From: Ovoidimarina sp038744785 | GTDB taxonomy: Bacteria > Pseudomonadota > Alphaproteobacteria > Rhodobacterales > Rhodobacteraceae | Assembly (NCBI GenBank): GCA_038744785.1 | Contig: JBCDLX010000026.1 | Location: forward strand, 8,375 to 72,374 | Direction: 5' to 3' | Length of the DNA: 64,000 nt | Shown: piece by piece, positions 37,440 to 46,656 of the stretch | Position numbering within the stretch: the first letter of the stretch is position 1 | How the letters are laid out: each line of letters starts with the position of its first letter | Program-made: the position numbers and the translations under genes | Notes under the pieces: generated by a model | Told to the model about the DNA's origin: nothing | Seen by the model: the letters and a program-made list of their open reading frames with translations, nothing else | The model's database searches: none

Positions 37440-40232
37440 ATGAGCCTTTACACCGATTATCTGACCGAGATCGAGACACGCAAAGAACAGGGCCTAAATC
37501 CCAAGCCAATAGACGATGCCGCACTGATCAAAGAGGTGATCGGTCACATCGAGGATGCCAACAGCCCGCATCGCGCAGATTGTCTGAAGTTCTTTATTTA
37601 TAACACGCTGCCCGGCACGACGAGCGCAGCGGGCGAGAAAGCACGGTTTCTGAAAGCGATCATTGTTGGCAAGGTCCGGGTTAACGAAATCAAGCCGGAC
37701 TTCGCTTTCGAGCTTCTCAGCCACATGAAAGGGGGACCGTCGGTTGAGGTCCTGCTGGATCTGGCGCTGGGCGATGACGCGACGGTTGCACAACAAGCGG
37801 CAGAAGTTCTGAAGACGCAGGTGTTCCTGTACGAGGCCGACACGGACCGGATTAAAGACTCTTGTGAGGCCGGTAGCGCAATCGCCGCCGATCTGTTGGA
37901 CAGCTACGCCAAAGCAGAATTCTTCACCAAGCTTCCCGAGATTGAGGAAGAGATCAAAGTTGTCACCTATATCGCGGCAGAGGGTGACATCTCGACCGAC
38001 TTGCTAAGCCCGGGCAATCAGGCGCACTCGCGGGCCGACCGCGAACTGCACGGCAAGTGCATGATCTCGGAACAGGCGCAAAAGGAAATCGAGGCGCTCA
38101 AGATCAAGCTTCCCGACCACCGCGTCATGCTGATCGCCGAAAAGGGCACAATGGGGGTGGGGTCATCCCGGATGTCCGGGGTAAACAACGTGGCGCTTTG
38201 GACCGGACAACAAGCATCACCCTACGTCCCGTTTGTAAATATCGCCCCCGTGGTCGCTGGCACCAACGGGATCTCGCCGATCTTTCTGACGACGGTGGGC
38301 GTGACAGGTGGAATCGGTGTCGATCTGAAGAACTGGGTAAAGAAGCTTGACGATGACGGCAGGCCAATACTCAACAACGACGGGAACCCGGTGCTCGAAC
38401 AGCGGTATTCTGTCGAAACTGGTACGGTTCTGACGATCAACACCAAGAGCAAGAAACTGTACAATGCGGATTGCAGCGAAGAACTGGTTGATATGTCGGC
38501 CTCCTTCACGCCGCAGAAGATGGAGTTCATGAAGGCGGGGGGGTCCTACGCTATCGTGTTCGGCAAGAAGCTGCAGACTTTTGCAGCTGAAACGCTTGGG
38601 ATCGAGCCGCCGTTGGTCTTCGCCCCGTCCAAAGAGGTGAGCGTTAGGGGCCAGGGTCTGACCGCGGTTGAGAAAATCTTCAACGCCAATGCGGTTGGCG
38701 TTGCCCCGGACAAGGTGCTTCATGCGGGTTCTGACGTGCGGGTTCGGGTGAATATCGTGGGTTCCCAGGACACAACCGGTCCAATGACTGCGCAGGAACT
38801 TGAAGCGATGGCGGCGACGGTCCTGTCGCCAAGCGTCGATGGCGCCTATCAGTCGGGCTGTCATACCGCTTCGGTCTGGGATGCCAAGGCGCAGGCCAAT
38901 ACACCAAAACTGATGGCGTTCATGCACAGGTTCGGCCTGATCACCGGCCGTGATCCCAAGGGCGAGTATCATGCGATGACCGACGTGATCCACAAGGTCC
39001 TGAACGACATTACTGTGGATGATTGGGCGATTATCATCGGCGGCGACAGCCATACGCGAATGTCGAAGGGCGTGGCCTTTGGGGCAGATTCAGGAACAGT
39101 GGCTTTGGCGCTTGCGACCGGAGAGGCGACGATGCCCATCCCTGAATCGGTTAAAGTGACTTTCAAGGGCGCAATGGCGCCGCATATGGATTTCCGCGAC
39201 GTGGTCCATGCCACCCAGGCTCAGATGCTGGCCCAGCATGGAGACAACGTGTTCCAGGGCCGGGTGATCGAAGTGCATATCGGCACCCTTTTGGCGGACC
39301 AGGCTTTTACCTTTACGGACTGGACGGCAGAGATGAAGGCAAAAGCCTCGATCTGCATCTCGAACGATGAAACCCTGATTTCTTCACTCGAGATTGCCAA
39401 ATCGCGCATCCAGATCATGATCGACAAGGGTATGGAAAACGACGCAGGGATGCTGCAGGGCCTGATCGACACTGCGGACAAGCGTATTGACCAGATCAGG
39501 TCGGGTGCTAAGCCGGCGCTCGCTCCGGATGAGACTGCGAACTATGCCGCGGAAGTGGTTGTAGATCTTGATGAAATCGTGGAGCCAATGATTGCAGACC
39601 CGGACGTGAACAACGTCGATGTCTCAAAGCGCTATACCCACGACACGATCCGGCCGATCTCTTTCTACCGTGCCGAGAAGAAGGTTGATCTGGGCTTTGT
39701 TGGATCTTGCATGGTGCACAAGGGCGACATCAAGATCGTGGCACAGATGCTTCGTAACCTAGAGGCGCAATACGGGACAGTCGAATTCCAAGCCCCGCTC
39801 GTTGTTGCCGCGCCCACCTACAACATCATCGACGAGCTGAAGGCCGAGGGCGATTGGGCGATTCTTCAGAAGTATTGCGGCTTTGAATTCGATGACGCGG
39901 CCCCGAAGACCGTTGCGCGGACCGAATACGAAAACATCCTTTATCTTGAGCGTCCGGGGTGCAACCTGTGCATGGGCAATCAGGAGAAGGCTGCAAAAGG
40001 CGATACTGTCCTTGCGACCTCAACGCGTCTGTTCCAGGGCCGTGTGGTAGCAGATTCTGCTTCTAAGAAGGGCGAGTCTCTTCTTGGATCGACGCCGGTT
40101 GTTGTCCTGTCAGCGATTCTTGGCCGCACCCCGACCCTGGATGAATATAAGGTGGCAGTTGAAGGGATCGATCTGACAAAGTTCGCGCCGCCCATGCAGA
40201 AACCAGCACTCAGCCGGTCTTTGCATTTCTAG
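37440..40232 (+). CDS. acnB: Bifunctional aconitate hydratase B / 2-methylisocitrate dehydratase
   Basis: 930 residues from ATG 37440 (MSLYTDYLTEIETRKEQG), the usual AcnB length. AcnB isomerises citrate to isocitrate via cis-aconitate and also serves the methylcitrate cycle. It has the AcnB-specific N-terminal HEAT-like domain (residues about 1-160), the swivel domain, and the [4Fe-4S] cysteines in GSCMVHKGD and GCNLCMGNQ near the C-terminus. Other landmarks are AEKGTMGVGSSRMSGVNN and GGDSHTRMSKGVAFGADSG. Apo-AcnB is known to bind mRNA under iron limitation. Confidence 0.96.
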   Translation: MSLYTDYLTEIETRKEQGLNPKPIDDAALIKEVIGHIEDANSPHRADCLKFFIYNTLPGTTSAAGEKARFLKAIIVGKVRVNEIKPDFAFELLSHMKGGPSVEVLLDLALGDDATVAQQAAEVLKTQVFLYEADTDRIKDSCEAGSAIAADLLDSYAKAEFFTKLPEIEEEIKVVTYIAAEGDISTDLLSPGNQAHSRADRELHGKCMISEQAQKEIEALKIKLPDHRVMLIAEKGTMGVGSSRMSGVNNVALWTGQQASPYVPFVNIAPVVAGTNGISPIFLTTVGVTGGIGVDLKNWVKKLDDDGRPILNNDGNPVLEQRYSVETGTVLTINTKSKKLYNADCSEELVDMSASFTPQKMEFMKAGGSYAIVFGKKLQTFAAETLGIEPPLVFAPSKEVSVRGQGLTAVEKIFNANAVGVAPDKVLHAGSDVRVRVNIVGSQDTTGPMTAQELEAMAATVLSPSVDGAYQSGCHTASVWDAKAQANTPKLMAFMHRFGLITGRDPKGEYHAMTDVIHKVLNDITVDDWAIIIGGDSHTRMSKGVAFGADSGTVALALATGEATMPIPESVKVTFKGAMAPHMDFRDVVHATQAQMLAQHGDNVFQGRVIEVHIGTLLADQAFTFTDWTAEMKAKASICISNDETLISSLEIAKSRIQIMIDKGMENDAGMLQGLIDTADKRIDQIRSGAKPALAPDETANYAAEVVVDLDEIVEPMIADPDVNNVDVSKRYTHDTIRPISFYRAEKKVDLGFVGSCMVHKGDIKIVAQMLRNLEAQYGTVEFQAPLVVAAPTYNIIDELKAEGDWAILQKYCGFEFDDAAPKTVARTEYENILYLERPGCNLCMGNQEKAAKGDTVLATSTRLFQGRVVADSASKKGESLLGSTPVVVLSAILGRTPTLDEYKVAVEGIDLTKFAPPMQKPALSRSLHF

Positions 40233-40321
40233 GGCGCACCAGCGTCGCTATCGGCCTCGTGCGGGCCGGTGGCAAGTGGGCCACGATACGGGGTGTTGTG
40301 AAGTGCCCTGTTTCGGGCGCA

Positions 40322-40339
40322 TGTCGGTTGAAACCGACA
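40322..40339. promoter_or_regulatory. 18-bp palindrome before the multicopper oxidase gene
   Basis: TGTCGGTT (40322-40329) and AACCGACA (40332-40339) are perfect reverse complements around GA, 235 bases before the oxidase start and 90 bases after acnB. No T-run follows, so it is not an obvious acnB terminator; an operator is possible. The rest of the 341-base gap (40233-40573) holds no supported gene. Confidence 0.35.
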
Positions 40340-40573
40340 CGAATGGGTAAAGCGCAGACCGCGGGGGCGGCCTAGAGTGGATTGCTTTGGTGGCGTGCCT
40401 AATTTCCGGAGTGGCCATAGGGCCATCCTCTATACGGACAGACAGAGAAACAGAAGGGACCTGGTGTTGCTGAACGGGAACGCAGCCTTGCGTCAATTGG
40501 CCGGGGGGCTATTGGCTGCGCGTTCGCCCAGACAGTGGTATCACTTTCACCGCAACTGCCCATTCGGACCAAC

Positions 40574-41980
40574 ATGCCAAAATACATTTCACGCCGTAAC
40601 ACTCTAGGCATACTCGGTGCCTCGGCAATCGCCGCCGCCGTTCCACAGGGGCGTCGGTCGCTTGCTGCAACGCCCGACACCGAGATTGAAATCCGCAATG
40701 CGCGGTTCTCTTTCCTGCAAGACAAGACCACGCTGGGATTGGTTTCGACCCGCCCCGATGCGCCGCCACCGGTTATCCGAATGCGCCGTAACATGCCCTA
40801 TGGTGCGTCCGTGACCAACCGGCTTGAGCATTTCACGACAATGCATTGGCATGGTCTTAGGCTTCAGAACAAAATGGACGGCGTACCTTACCTGACGCAG
40901 TTCCCGATCGGACAAAACGAGCGCTATGACTACGAGCTGTTCTCGCCGGACGCGGGCACATTCTGGTACCATCCCCATTGCATGACGATGGATCAGATGG
41001 CGTTAGGCCTTACCGGCATCCTAATCGTGGAAGAGGATGAAGATCCGGGCTTTGATATCGAGATTCCGCTTAACCTGCGGGATTTCCGGTTTGACGGCGA
41101 TGGTCAGTGGCTGGAGCTTTGGACGGCACGCGGAGCTGCCCGAAGTGGCACGTTCGGCACTCTGATGACGACGAACTGGTTGGTTGAGCCGCAGTATACC
41201 GCGCCGGCGGGCGGGCTAGCGCGCCTGCGGGTTGCCGCCACTGATGTCACACGGATCTACAAGCTTTTCATAGTTGGCGGAGACGCCAAACTAATTGCAC
41301 TCGATGGTCACCCGCTGCCGGATCTAACGGACGTGCCTACGACCGAGGAAGGTGCACTTATCCTTGCGCCGGGGCAAAGGGCCGACATCGGTGTTTTGAT
41401 GCCGCGGTCAGAGGGGCAGGAGGTTTTGGTCTACACCGATGCCCCCGGCGAACCACGCCTTTTGGCGCGCCTTTTGTCATCTGGGACATCTGTGAATCGC
41501 TCGCTTGGCGATCTTCGTCCCTTACCGGCAAATCCCGTGGCCGAGCCGGACCTTGCATCGGCACGCATCGAAGAGCTTGTTTTCGGGTGGTCGCCCGAGG
41601 GCGATCTGCCAAACAACGGTCTGTGCGGGACGTTGCCCTACACATTTTGGTCGATCAATCGAACGCCGTGGGCCGGGGACGCGGCCAAGAACGTCGGGCC
41701 GCTCGCAACATTCCGATTGAACGAAAGCGTTGTCATGCGGTTGCGAAACGAAAGTCCGAACGACCATCCGATACATCTTCATGGTATGGCGTTTCGGCCG
41801 TTGCGGTCGAATAAGCGGACGCCTGCACCCCATTGGACCGACACGGTTCTGCTACAACGTGAGGAAACAATCGACATTGCGTTTGTTGCTGAAAATCCTG
41901 GGGATTGGGCGTTCCACTGCCATGTGATCGAGCACCAAAAAACCGGACTGGCTGGCTATATCCGGGTCTTGGACACATAG
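40574..41980 (+). CDS. Tat-exported multicopper oxidase (laccase/CueO family)
   Basis: 468 residues from ATG 40574. The N-terminus carries a twin-arginine signal (ISRRNTLGILGASAIAAAVP). Copper-ligand motifs are complete: HWHG at 91-94, WYHPH at 131-135, HPIHLHG and HCHVIEH near the C-terminus, forming one type 1 and one trinuclear site. The type 1 axial position, usually Met in CueO, reads Leu (HCHVIEHQKTGL), a change linked to higher redox potential in laccases. The enzyme would oxidise Cu(I), phenols or other reductants in the periplasm using O2. No copper regulator or transporter is adjacent. Confidence 0.9.
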   Translation: MPKYISRRNTLGILGASAIAAAVPQGRRSLAATPDTEIEIRNARFSFLQDKTTLGLVSTRPDAPPPVIRMRRNMPYGASVTNRLEHFTTMHWHGLRLQNKMDGVPYLTQFPIGQNERYDYELFSPDAGTFWYHPHCMTMDQMALGLTGILIVEEDEDPGFDIEIPLNLRDFRFDGDGQWLELWTARGAARSGTFGTLMTTNWLVEPQYTAPAGGLARLRVAATDVTRIYKLFIVGGDAKLIALDGHPLPDLTDVPTTEEGALILAPGQRADIGVLMPRSEGQEVLVYTDAPGEPRLLARLLSSGTSVNRSLGDLRPLPANPVAEPDLASARIEELVFGWSPEGDLPNNGLCGTLPYTFWSINRTPWAGDAAKNVGPLATFRLNESVVMRLRNESPNDHPIHLHGMAFRPLRSNKRTPAPHWTDTVLLQREETIDIAFVAENPGDWAFHCHVIEHQKTGLAGYIRVLDT

Positions 41981-42138
41981 AGGATCACACTGAATTTTTG
42001 CGACCGCTGTTGCGGACGCTGGACGATCTACGTCGCCAAGGGCGTTTTGCGAGAACCTGAATCACTTGTCGCTGTCTGAAATCAAGGATTTCAATGCAAT
42101 AAGTGGTACATGGCGTTTCAAGTATCTCGTCAAACGCT

Positions 42139-43857
42139 CTAGACGCGCTGGCCAGAGAATTGTGCCTGCCAAGCTTCCCGGTCTTCGTCGCTGATTTTGG
42201 CGAAAAGCACATCCGGGACCGTGAATGGGTGCCCGGCTGGCAAAGCGCTGAGCGCCGTTTCAACGTCGTCAGGCCATGACCAGTCGCCTGATCCCATCGC
42301 CGCCATCATCTGGGTTGACGCATCGGGAATAAACGGGCGCGACAGAACAGCGTAGAGCCTGATCAGGTTCAGCGACAGCCGAATTATGGCGGCGGCTCGG
42401 TCCGGGTCCTCCTTGAATGCCGCCCAAGGGGCAGCCGACTGAAGGTACTCGTTCCCAGCAACCCAGATCGCGCGCAACTCGGCCGCAGCCTTTCGAACTT
42501 CGATCGCTTCCAAATGGGCTTCGTAGGCGCGGACCCGGTCCGTCAGCTCTGTGGTCAACTGCGTTTCCGCGGGCCCTGCCGAGCCCGATTGTGGTATGGT
42601 TTCGCCAAACTTTGAGCGGCAGAACTTAGTGACCCGGCTGACAAAATTGCCAAGAACGTCGGCCAGATCCTTGTTCACAGAGGCTTGAAAATTCTCCCAT
42701 GTGAACTCGCTGTCCGAGTTTTCGGGCGCGTGGCTCAGAAGCCACCAGCGCCAATAGTCCGATGGCAAAATCGACAGCGCCTGGTCCATGAACACGCCGC
42801 GCCCCTGGCTGGTCGAAAACTGGCCGCCGTCGTAGTTCAGGTAGTTGAAGGACTTGATGTAGTCGACGCGCTTCCAAGGTTCGCCCGACCCAATCAGGGT
42901 GGCCGGAAAGCTGAGCGTATGGAACGGGACGTTGTCCTTTCCCATGAACTGCACATAGCGCACGTCACCCGCGCCCTTGTCGGTCCGCCACCAGCGTTCC
43001 CAATCCGCGTCGGGCCGCCCATCGGCATCCGTCCATTCCTTGGCGCAGGCAATGTATTCGATTGGTGCATCGAACCAGACATAAAACACCTTGCCTTCCA
43101 TGCCGGGCCACGGCGCGTCGCCTTTGCGGACCGGCACACCCCAGTCGAGATCCCGGGTAATGCCCCGGTCCTGCAGCCCGTCGCCGTCGTTCAGCCACTT
43201 CTTCGCAATCGAGGTTGTCAGGATCGGCCAGTCTTTCTGTGCGTCGATCCAGGCATTCAATTCGTCCCGAAGCATGGACTGGCGCAGGTAGAGGTGCGTG
43301 GTTTCGCGCACCTCTAGGTCCGTCGATCCAGAGATTGTGGAATGCGGATTGATCAGGTCCGTCGGATCAAGCTGCTTGGTGCAATTTTCACATTGATCTC
43401 CGCGCGCATGTTCATAACCGCAGTTGGGACAGGTACCCTCGATATAGCGATCGGGCAGGAACCGACCATCGGCATGTGAATAGACCTGTTGTTCTGAGAC
43501 CTCCGATATAAGGCCGCTCTCGTCCAGCTTGCCGGCGAAATGCTGGGTCAACGCATGGTTCTGCGGCGACGAGGATCGACCGAACTTGTCAAAGGACAAG
43601 CGGAACCCGTCGGACAGGTCTTTTTGGACGGCCCACATCTCGGCACAATACTCGGCCACGGGTTTCCCAGCTTTGGCTGCTGCCAGCTCGGCCGGCGTGC
43701 CGTGTTCATCGGTTGCGCACAGAAACAAAACCTCGTGACCGCGTTGCCGCATGTAGCGGGCGTAGAGGTCCGCCGGGAGCTGCGAGCCCACCAGATTGCC
43801 CAGGTGTTTGATCCCATTGATATAGGGGATCGCGGAGGTGATCAGGATGCGTGCCAT
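42139..43857 (-). CDS. metG: Methionine-tRNA ligase
   Basis: 572 residues from ATG 43855-43857; the frame extends 21 bases upstream. Class I synthetase with the HIGH-type motif in SAIPYINGIKHLGN, a zinc knuckle CPNCGYEHARGDQCENC (C-x2-C twice) and the KMSKS region in the form FSTSQGRGVF, a recognised variant in the archaeal/alphaproteobacterial MetG type. The anticodon-binding helical domain follows. The C-terminal tRNA-binding (EMAP-like) domain of the longer forms is absent, normal for this subtype. Confidence 0.95.
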   Translation of the reverse strand: MARILITSAIPYINGIKHLGNLVGSQLPADLYARYMRQRGHEVLFLCATDEHGTPAELAAAKAGKPVAEYCAEMWAVQKDLSDGFRLSFDKFGRSSSPQNHALTQHFAGKLDESGLISEVSEQQVYSHADGRFLPDRYIEGTCPNCGYEHARGDQCENCTKQLDPTDLINPHSTISGSTDLEVRETTHLYLRQSMLRDELNAWIDAQKDWPILTTSIAKKWLNDGDGLQDRGITRDLDWGVPVRKGDAPWPGMEGKVFYVWFDAPIEYIACAKEWTDADGRPDADWERWWRTDKGAGDVRYVQFMGKDNVPFHTLSFPATLIGSGEPWKRVDYIKSFNYLNYDGGQFSTSQGRGVFMDQALSILPSDYWRWWLLSHAPENSDSEFTWENFQASVNKDLADVLGNFVSRVTKFCRSKFGETIPQSGSAGPAETQLTTELTDRVRAYEAHLEAIEVRKAAAELRAIWVAGNEYLQSAAPWAAFKEDPDRAAAIIRLSLNLIRLYAVLSRPFIPDASTQMMAAMGSGDWSWPDDVETALSALPAGHPFTVPDVLFAKISDEDREAWQAQFSGQRV

Positions 43858-43989
43858 GGCCGGTCGTCTAGCCGCCAAGGCGCACGGGGTCCAGTGGGCT
43901 TTCGCAGCACTTGGCGGAGTTGCGGGTCAAGCGCCCTAAGCAAACCAAATGCGATCACTGGCGGCGTCCAAACCGAGCAGCCGCTGTGC

Positions 43990-44022
43990 GGTAGAAATCA
44001 GAAGAGAGTTGCGCTCTTCTGA
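43990..44022 (-). terminator. Stem-loop terminator downstream of the TetR transcription unit
   Basis: TCAGAAGAG (43998-44006) and CTCTTCTGA (44014-44022) pair perfectly over 9 bp with a 7-base loop. On the minus strand it is followed by TTTCTAC, a weak T-tract. It lies about 80 bases beyond the stop of the minus-strand gene at 44104 and before metG, so it probably ends the 45328-44104 transcript. Confidence 0.45.
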
Positions 44023-44103
44023 AGGCCAGTTTTACCAAACGCCACAGACTCTCGAAATGGCATCGGTATCAGTGTGTTTATACCGTCTGCCGAGGTCATA
44101 AGT

Positions 44104-44730
44104 TCAGGTAGAGGGCGTCACCATCACAGTCGCCAATCGGTCCAGGGCAAGTGCACGCAAATAGCCGGATGATTTGAACTCGTCGGATGTGAACATGGCA
44201 GCGCGCGCCTCGGGTGTGCCTGTCCACTCCAGCCAATTGAAACGAGACGGGCTCGTGGCAAGCGGGCCCTCTGGCGCGCAGACCGACCATTCTGTCAGGG
44301 GGCGCGGTGCGGCGGATTTGATCAACGGGCCCATAGTTTCAAAATAGGACAGGTTGAGCGCCGCGTTGGTTCGGTTCATCCAGAACGCGGCAAACTCGTA
44401 ACGGCCCTCGCCTGATAGGTTGATAGTCGTCTCAGCCTCGACCTGCACCGGAACGGCTCTTCGGCCCATCAGCACCTCGGTGGGCCACGTGTCGCGACCG
44501 TGGAAGCCAGCATATACCTCTGGCGAAGGCCATGCGACGATTGCGACGCTTTGGCATTCAAAGTCTGCGTGCTCGATGTGGGTAACCGCGAGACTGGCAA
44601 CACCCTTTGCGCCCTCCGCTTGGGCCGCGCCGGCCATCGGACCCAAATAAGTCGCGAGCGGGTCTTGCGACGGGGGCGCATCGACAAAAGCGATTTCATA
44701 GAGCTGTCCCGGCGCAAGTGTGAGCTGCAT
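44104..44730 (-). CDS. Unrecognised protein with dimeric alpha/beta-barrel-like N-terminus
   Basis: 208 residues from ATG 44728-44730, RBS GAGGAA. No family recognised with confidence. The first half (LYEIAFVDAPPSQDPLATYLGPMAG, shown in part, then VAIVAWPSPEVYAGFHG) resembles the DUF1330/ABM ferredoxin-like folds, in which a strand, a helix with a Tyr and an F/Y-rich edge form a dimeric barrel. The second half (ALNLSYFETMGPLI) may be a repeat of that fold. The gene starts 4 bases after the TetR regulator stop, so both form one transcript and the regulator probably controls it. Confidence 0.5.
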   Translation of the reverse strand: MQLTLAPGQLYEIAFVDAPPSQDPLATYLGPMAGAAQAEGAKGVASLAVTHIEHADFECQSVAIVAWPSPEVYAGFHGRDTWPTEVLMGRRAVPVQVEAETTINLSGEGRYEFAAFWMNRTNAALNLSYFETMGPLIKSAAPRPLTEWSVCAPEGPLATSPSRFNWLEWTGTPEARAAMFTSDEFKSSGYLRALALDRLATVMVTPST

Positions 44731-44734
44731 CTGT

Positions 44735-45328
44735 CTATTCCTCATACAGACCAAGGCCCCGCAGGGACTGCCGGGCCGAGGTCCAAAGTTCGGCTTCGTC
44801 GGTGACGATTTTGCTTTGCAGGTTAAGGCCCATGATCATTCCATGAATGGCCAGTGACAATGCGTTCGGATCAGTCTCTTTGGGCAGTTCGCTGCGCGAC
44901 ACAGCCCCTTCGACCAGCGCCCGCAGCCGGTCGATCATCGTGTGTGTCAGGTCTTCAATAGACTTCGCTGCCAGAGTTTCTGCGGGCAGTATCTCGGCAA
45001 TACTGTTTGCTGCCAGGCACCCCGCACCAGCTGTTTCCGATGTGCGCATGCGGCAGACATCGCGCATCAGCGCCGTCATGAACGCAGGGAAAGCTGTCTC
45101 TGCAGCCTCCGTAAACAACGCCGCCTCCGGGATGGTCGACAGGTAGTGGTCCAGTGCCAGCTTGAACAATTCGTCCCGCGACCCAAAGCTGTTGTAAAAG
45201 CTTGACCGCGTGATGCCGAGTGCCTCGGACAAAGACTTCACCGATGACGCCTCATAGCCGTCTCGCCACAGTAGCTGCATGGCTTTGTCTACCGCCATAT
45301 CTTTGTCGAATGCCATGGGTCGGGCCAT
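44735..45328 (-). CDS. TetR/AcrR-family transcriptional regulator
   Basis: 197 residues from ATG 45326-45328 with AGGAG upstream. The HTH region is KAMQLLWRDGYEASSVKSLSEALGITRSSFYNSFGSRDEL in residues about 15-53 (written here in part: LGITRSSFYNSFGS). The ligand domain carries Cys residues at VCRMRTSETAGAGCLAAN, where redox- or electrophile-sensing TetR proteins such as NemR have their cysteine. Divergent from the MBL-fold gene, with a palindrome in between (45343-45364), and co-transcribed with 44104-44730. Likely a local repressor of both. Confidence 0.88.
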   Translation of the reverse strand: MARPMAFDKDMAVDKAMQLLWRDGYEASSVKSLSEALGITRSSFYNSFGSRDELFKLALDHYLSTIPEAALFTEAAETAFPAFMTALMRDVCRMRTSETAGAGCLAANSIAEILPAETLAAKSIEDLTHTMIDRLRALVEGAVSRSELPKETDPNALSLAIHGMIMGLNLQSKIVTDEAELWTSARQSLRGLGLYEE

Positions 45329-45342
45329 GAGTGCTTCTCCTA

Positions 45343-45364
45343 TTTTGTCCACTTATGGCCAAAA
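45343..45364. promoter_or_regulatory. Candidate TetR operator
   Basis: TTTTGTCC (45343-45350) and GGCCAAAA (45357-45364) form a near-perfect inverted repeat (7 of 8 pairs) with a 6-base spacer, 15 bases upstream of the TetR start codon. A further half-site-like GTCCAAAA lies at 45410-45417, closer to the MBL gene, near a TTGACT (45404-45409). Confidence 0.45.
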
Positions 45365-45464
45365 CGTTGGATCGTGCAATACACCGAACAGAAAATTTTG
45401 TACTTGACTGTCCAAAAATTCATTTTTAGCCATCTGTGTACAATATTTATGTAAGGAGACCATC

Positions 45465-46415
45465 ATGCATCGCAGAGACTTCCTAGCTGGCAGCATAGGA
45501 GCGCTGTCGTTGGCCGCAACGGCCTCAAGTGCGCAATCGCGTTTGCCCGCATTCGAAGGCGTTCAACGCCTCCGGGTCGGAAATGCGACCATCACCGCCC
45601 TGTCCGATGGATATGTTGATTTCATCACACCGCAGTCACAGGTACTGCAGGGCATAGAGGTCGATGCGTACGAAGCTGCAATTGCTGTGTCTGGCCGCGG
45701 CGCAGGGGCGCGGCAAACGGATGTGAACGCCTATGTGGTCGAAATCGCCGACCGGAAAATCATGATCGATGCAGGCACGAACAAGGGCTTCGTCCCCACG
45801 CTTGGTCGCACGCAGGATGCCTTGACTGCCGCCGGGTTCACGACCGAAGAAATCACCGACATTTTGATTACGCACCTTCACCCAGACCATTCAGGCGGAT
45901 TGATCGGCGAGAATGGCGAAGCGCTCTTTCCTGATGCGCGCGTTCTGGTGCATCAGCTAGAGCATGAGTACTGGGTGGAGGGCGATCCGGTCGCGGCCGG
46001 GCGGCCCGACATGGAAGTGCAGTTCCAGTTGGCCAAAGCCGCCGCATCGCTTTCGGGCGATCGGTGGGAGCTGTTCTCCGGCACCGATCTAGGCCTGCCC
46101 GGGATTACCGCAGAGCCGCTTTTCGGGCATACGCCGGGCCACGTTGGATGCATGATCGAGGCTGATGGCGAGCGTGTCTTTGTCGTGTCCGACATCGTGC
46201 ACCAGCCTGTCATTCAAATCGCGCTGCCTGCTGTCAGTGTGGCCTTTGACGTGGATCGGGATGTGGCACGACAGACTCGTCAAAGAACCTTGGATCGCGC
46301 CGCGGCCGATGGAGAGCGGATTATCGGAATGCACTTGCCATTCCCCGGCGCGGGCTACGTCGAAAGGGCTGGCGAAGGCTACCGTTGGATTGCAGAAGAG
46401 CGTCAGTACTTTTGA
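45465..46415 (+). CDS. Tat-exported MBL-fold metallo-hydrolase
   Basis: 316 residues with GTAAGGAGA RBS. Twin-arginine signal peptide (MHRRDFLAGSIGALSLAATA). The metallo-beta-lactamase fold has the zinc motif HLHPDH at 137-142, Asp/His ligands further on (LFGHTPGHVGC, VVSDIVHQP) and the final His in GMHLPFPG. The shape is that of methyl-parathion hydrolase or quorum-quenching-like MBL enzymes; the substrate is not determinable. It is divergent from a TetR regulator and probably induced when that repressor binds its ligand. Confidence 0.85.
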   Translation: MHRRDFLAGSIGALSLAATASSAQSRLPAFEGVQRLRVGNATITALSDGYVDFITPQSQVLQGIEVDAYEAAIAVSGRGAGARQTDVNAYVVEIADRKIMIDAGTNKGFVPTLGRTQDALTAAGFTTEEITDILITHLHPDHSGGLIGENGEALFPDARVLVHQLEHEYWVEGDPVAAGRPDMEVQFQLAKAAASLSGDRWELFSGTDLGLPGITAEPLFGHTPGHVGCMIEADGERVFVVSDIVHQPVIQIALPAVSVAFDVDRDVARQTRQRTLDRAAADGERIIGMHLPFPGAGYVERAGEGYRWIAEERQYF

Positions 46416-46656
46416 GCTAGATCTTTGGTGACTTGCGCAGCGGCCATTCTTGCTGAGCAGTAAGACTGGCTTTGCGTGCCTACAGTGGAACAGTTGACAA
46501 GGGCGATGCTACTGCTTCGGCCCTGAAAACCGCCAAACCGGCCGTTTGATCAGGCCGCAGAAACCGCCGTTTTGGGCTCAAATCGGCCATACGTCGCGTC
46601 CGGCCGTCGGGTCCGCAGTACGTCGTCCAAGGCGCGATTGTGGATCCGTCGCGGGC

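Noticed and set aside
40377..40607. 76-codon frame upstream of the multicopper oxidase
   Set aside because: GTG start without RBS, overlaps the oxidase signal peptide out of frame, no homology recognised.
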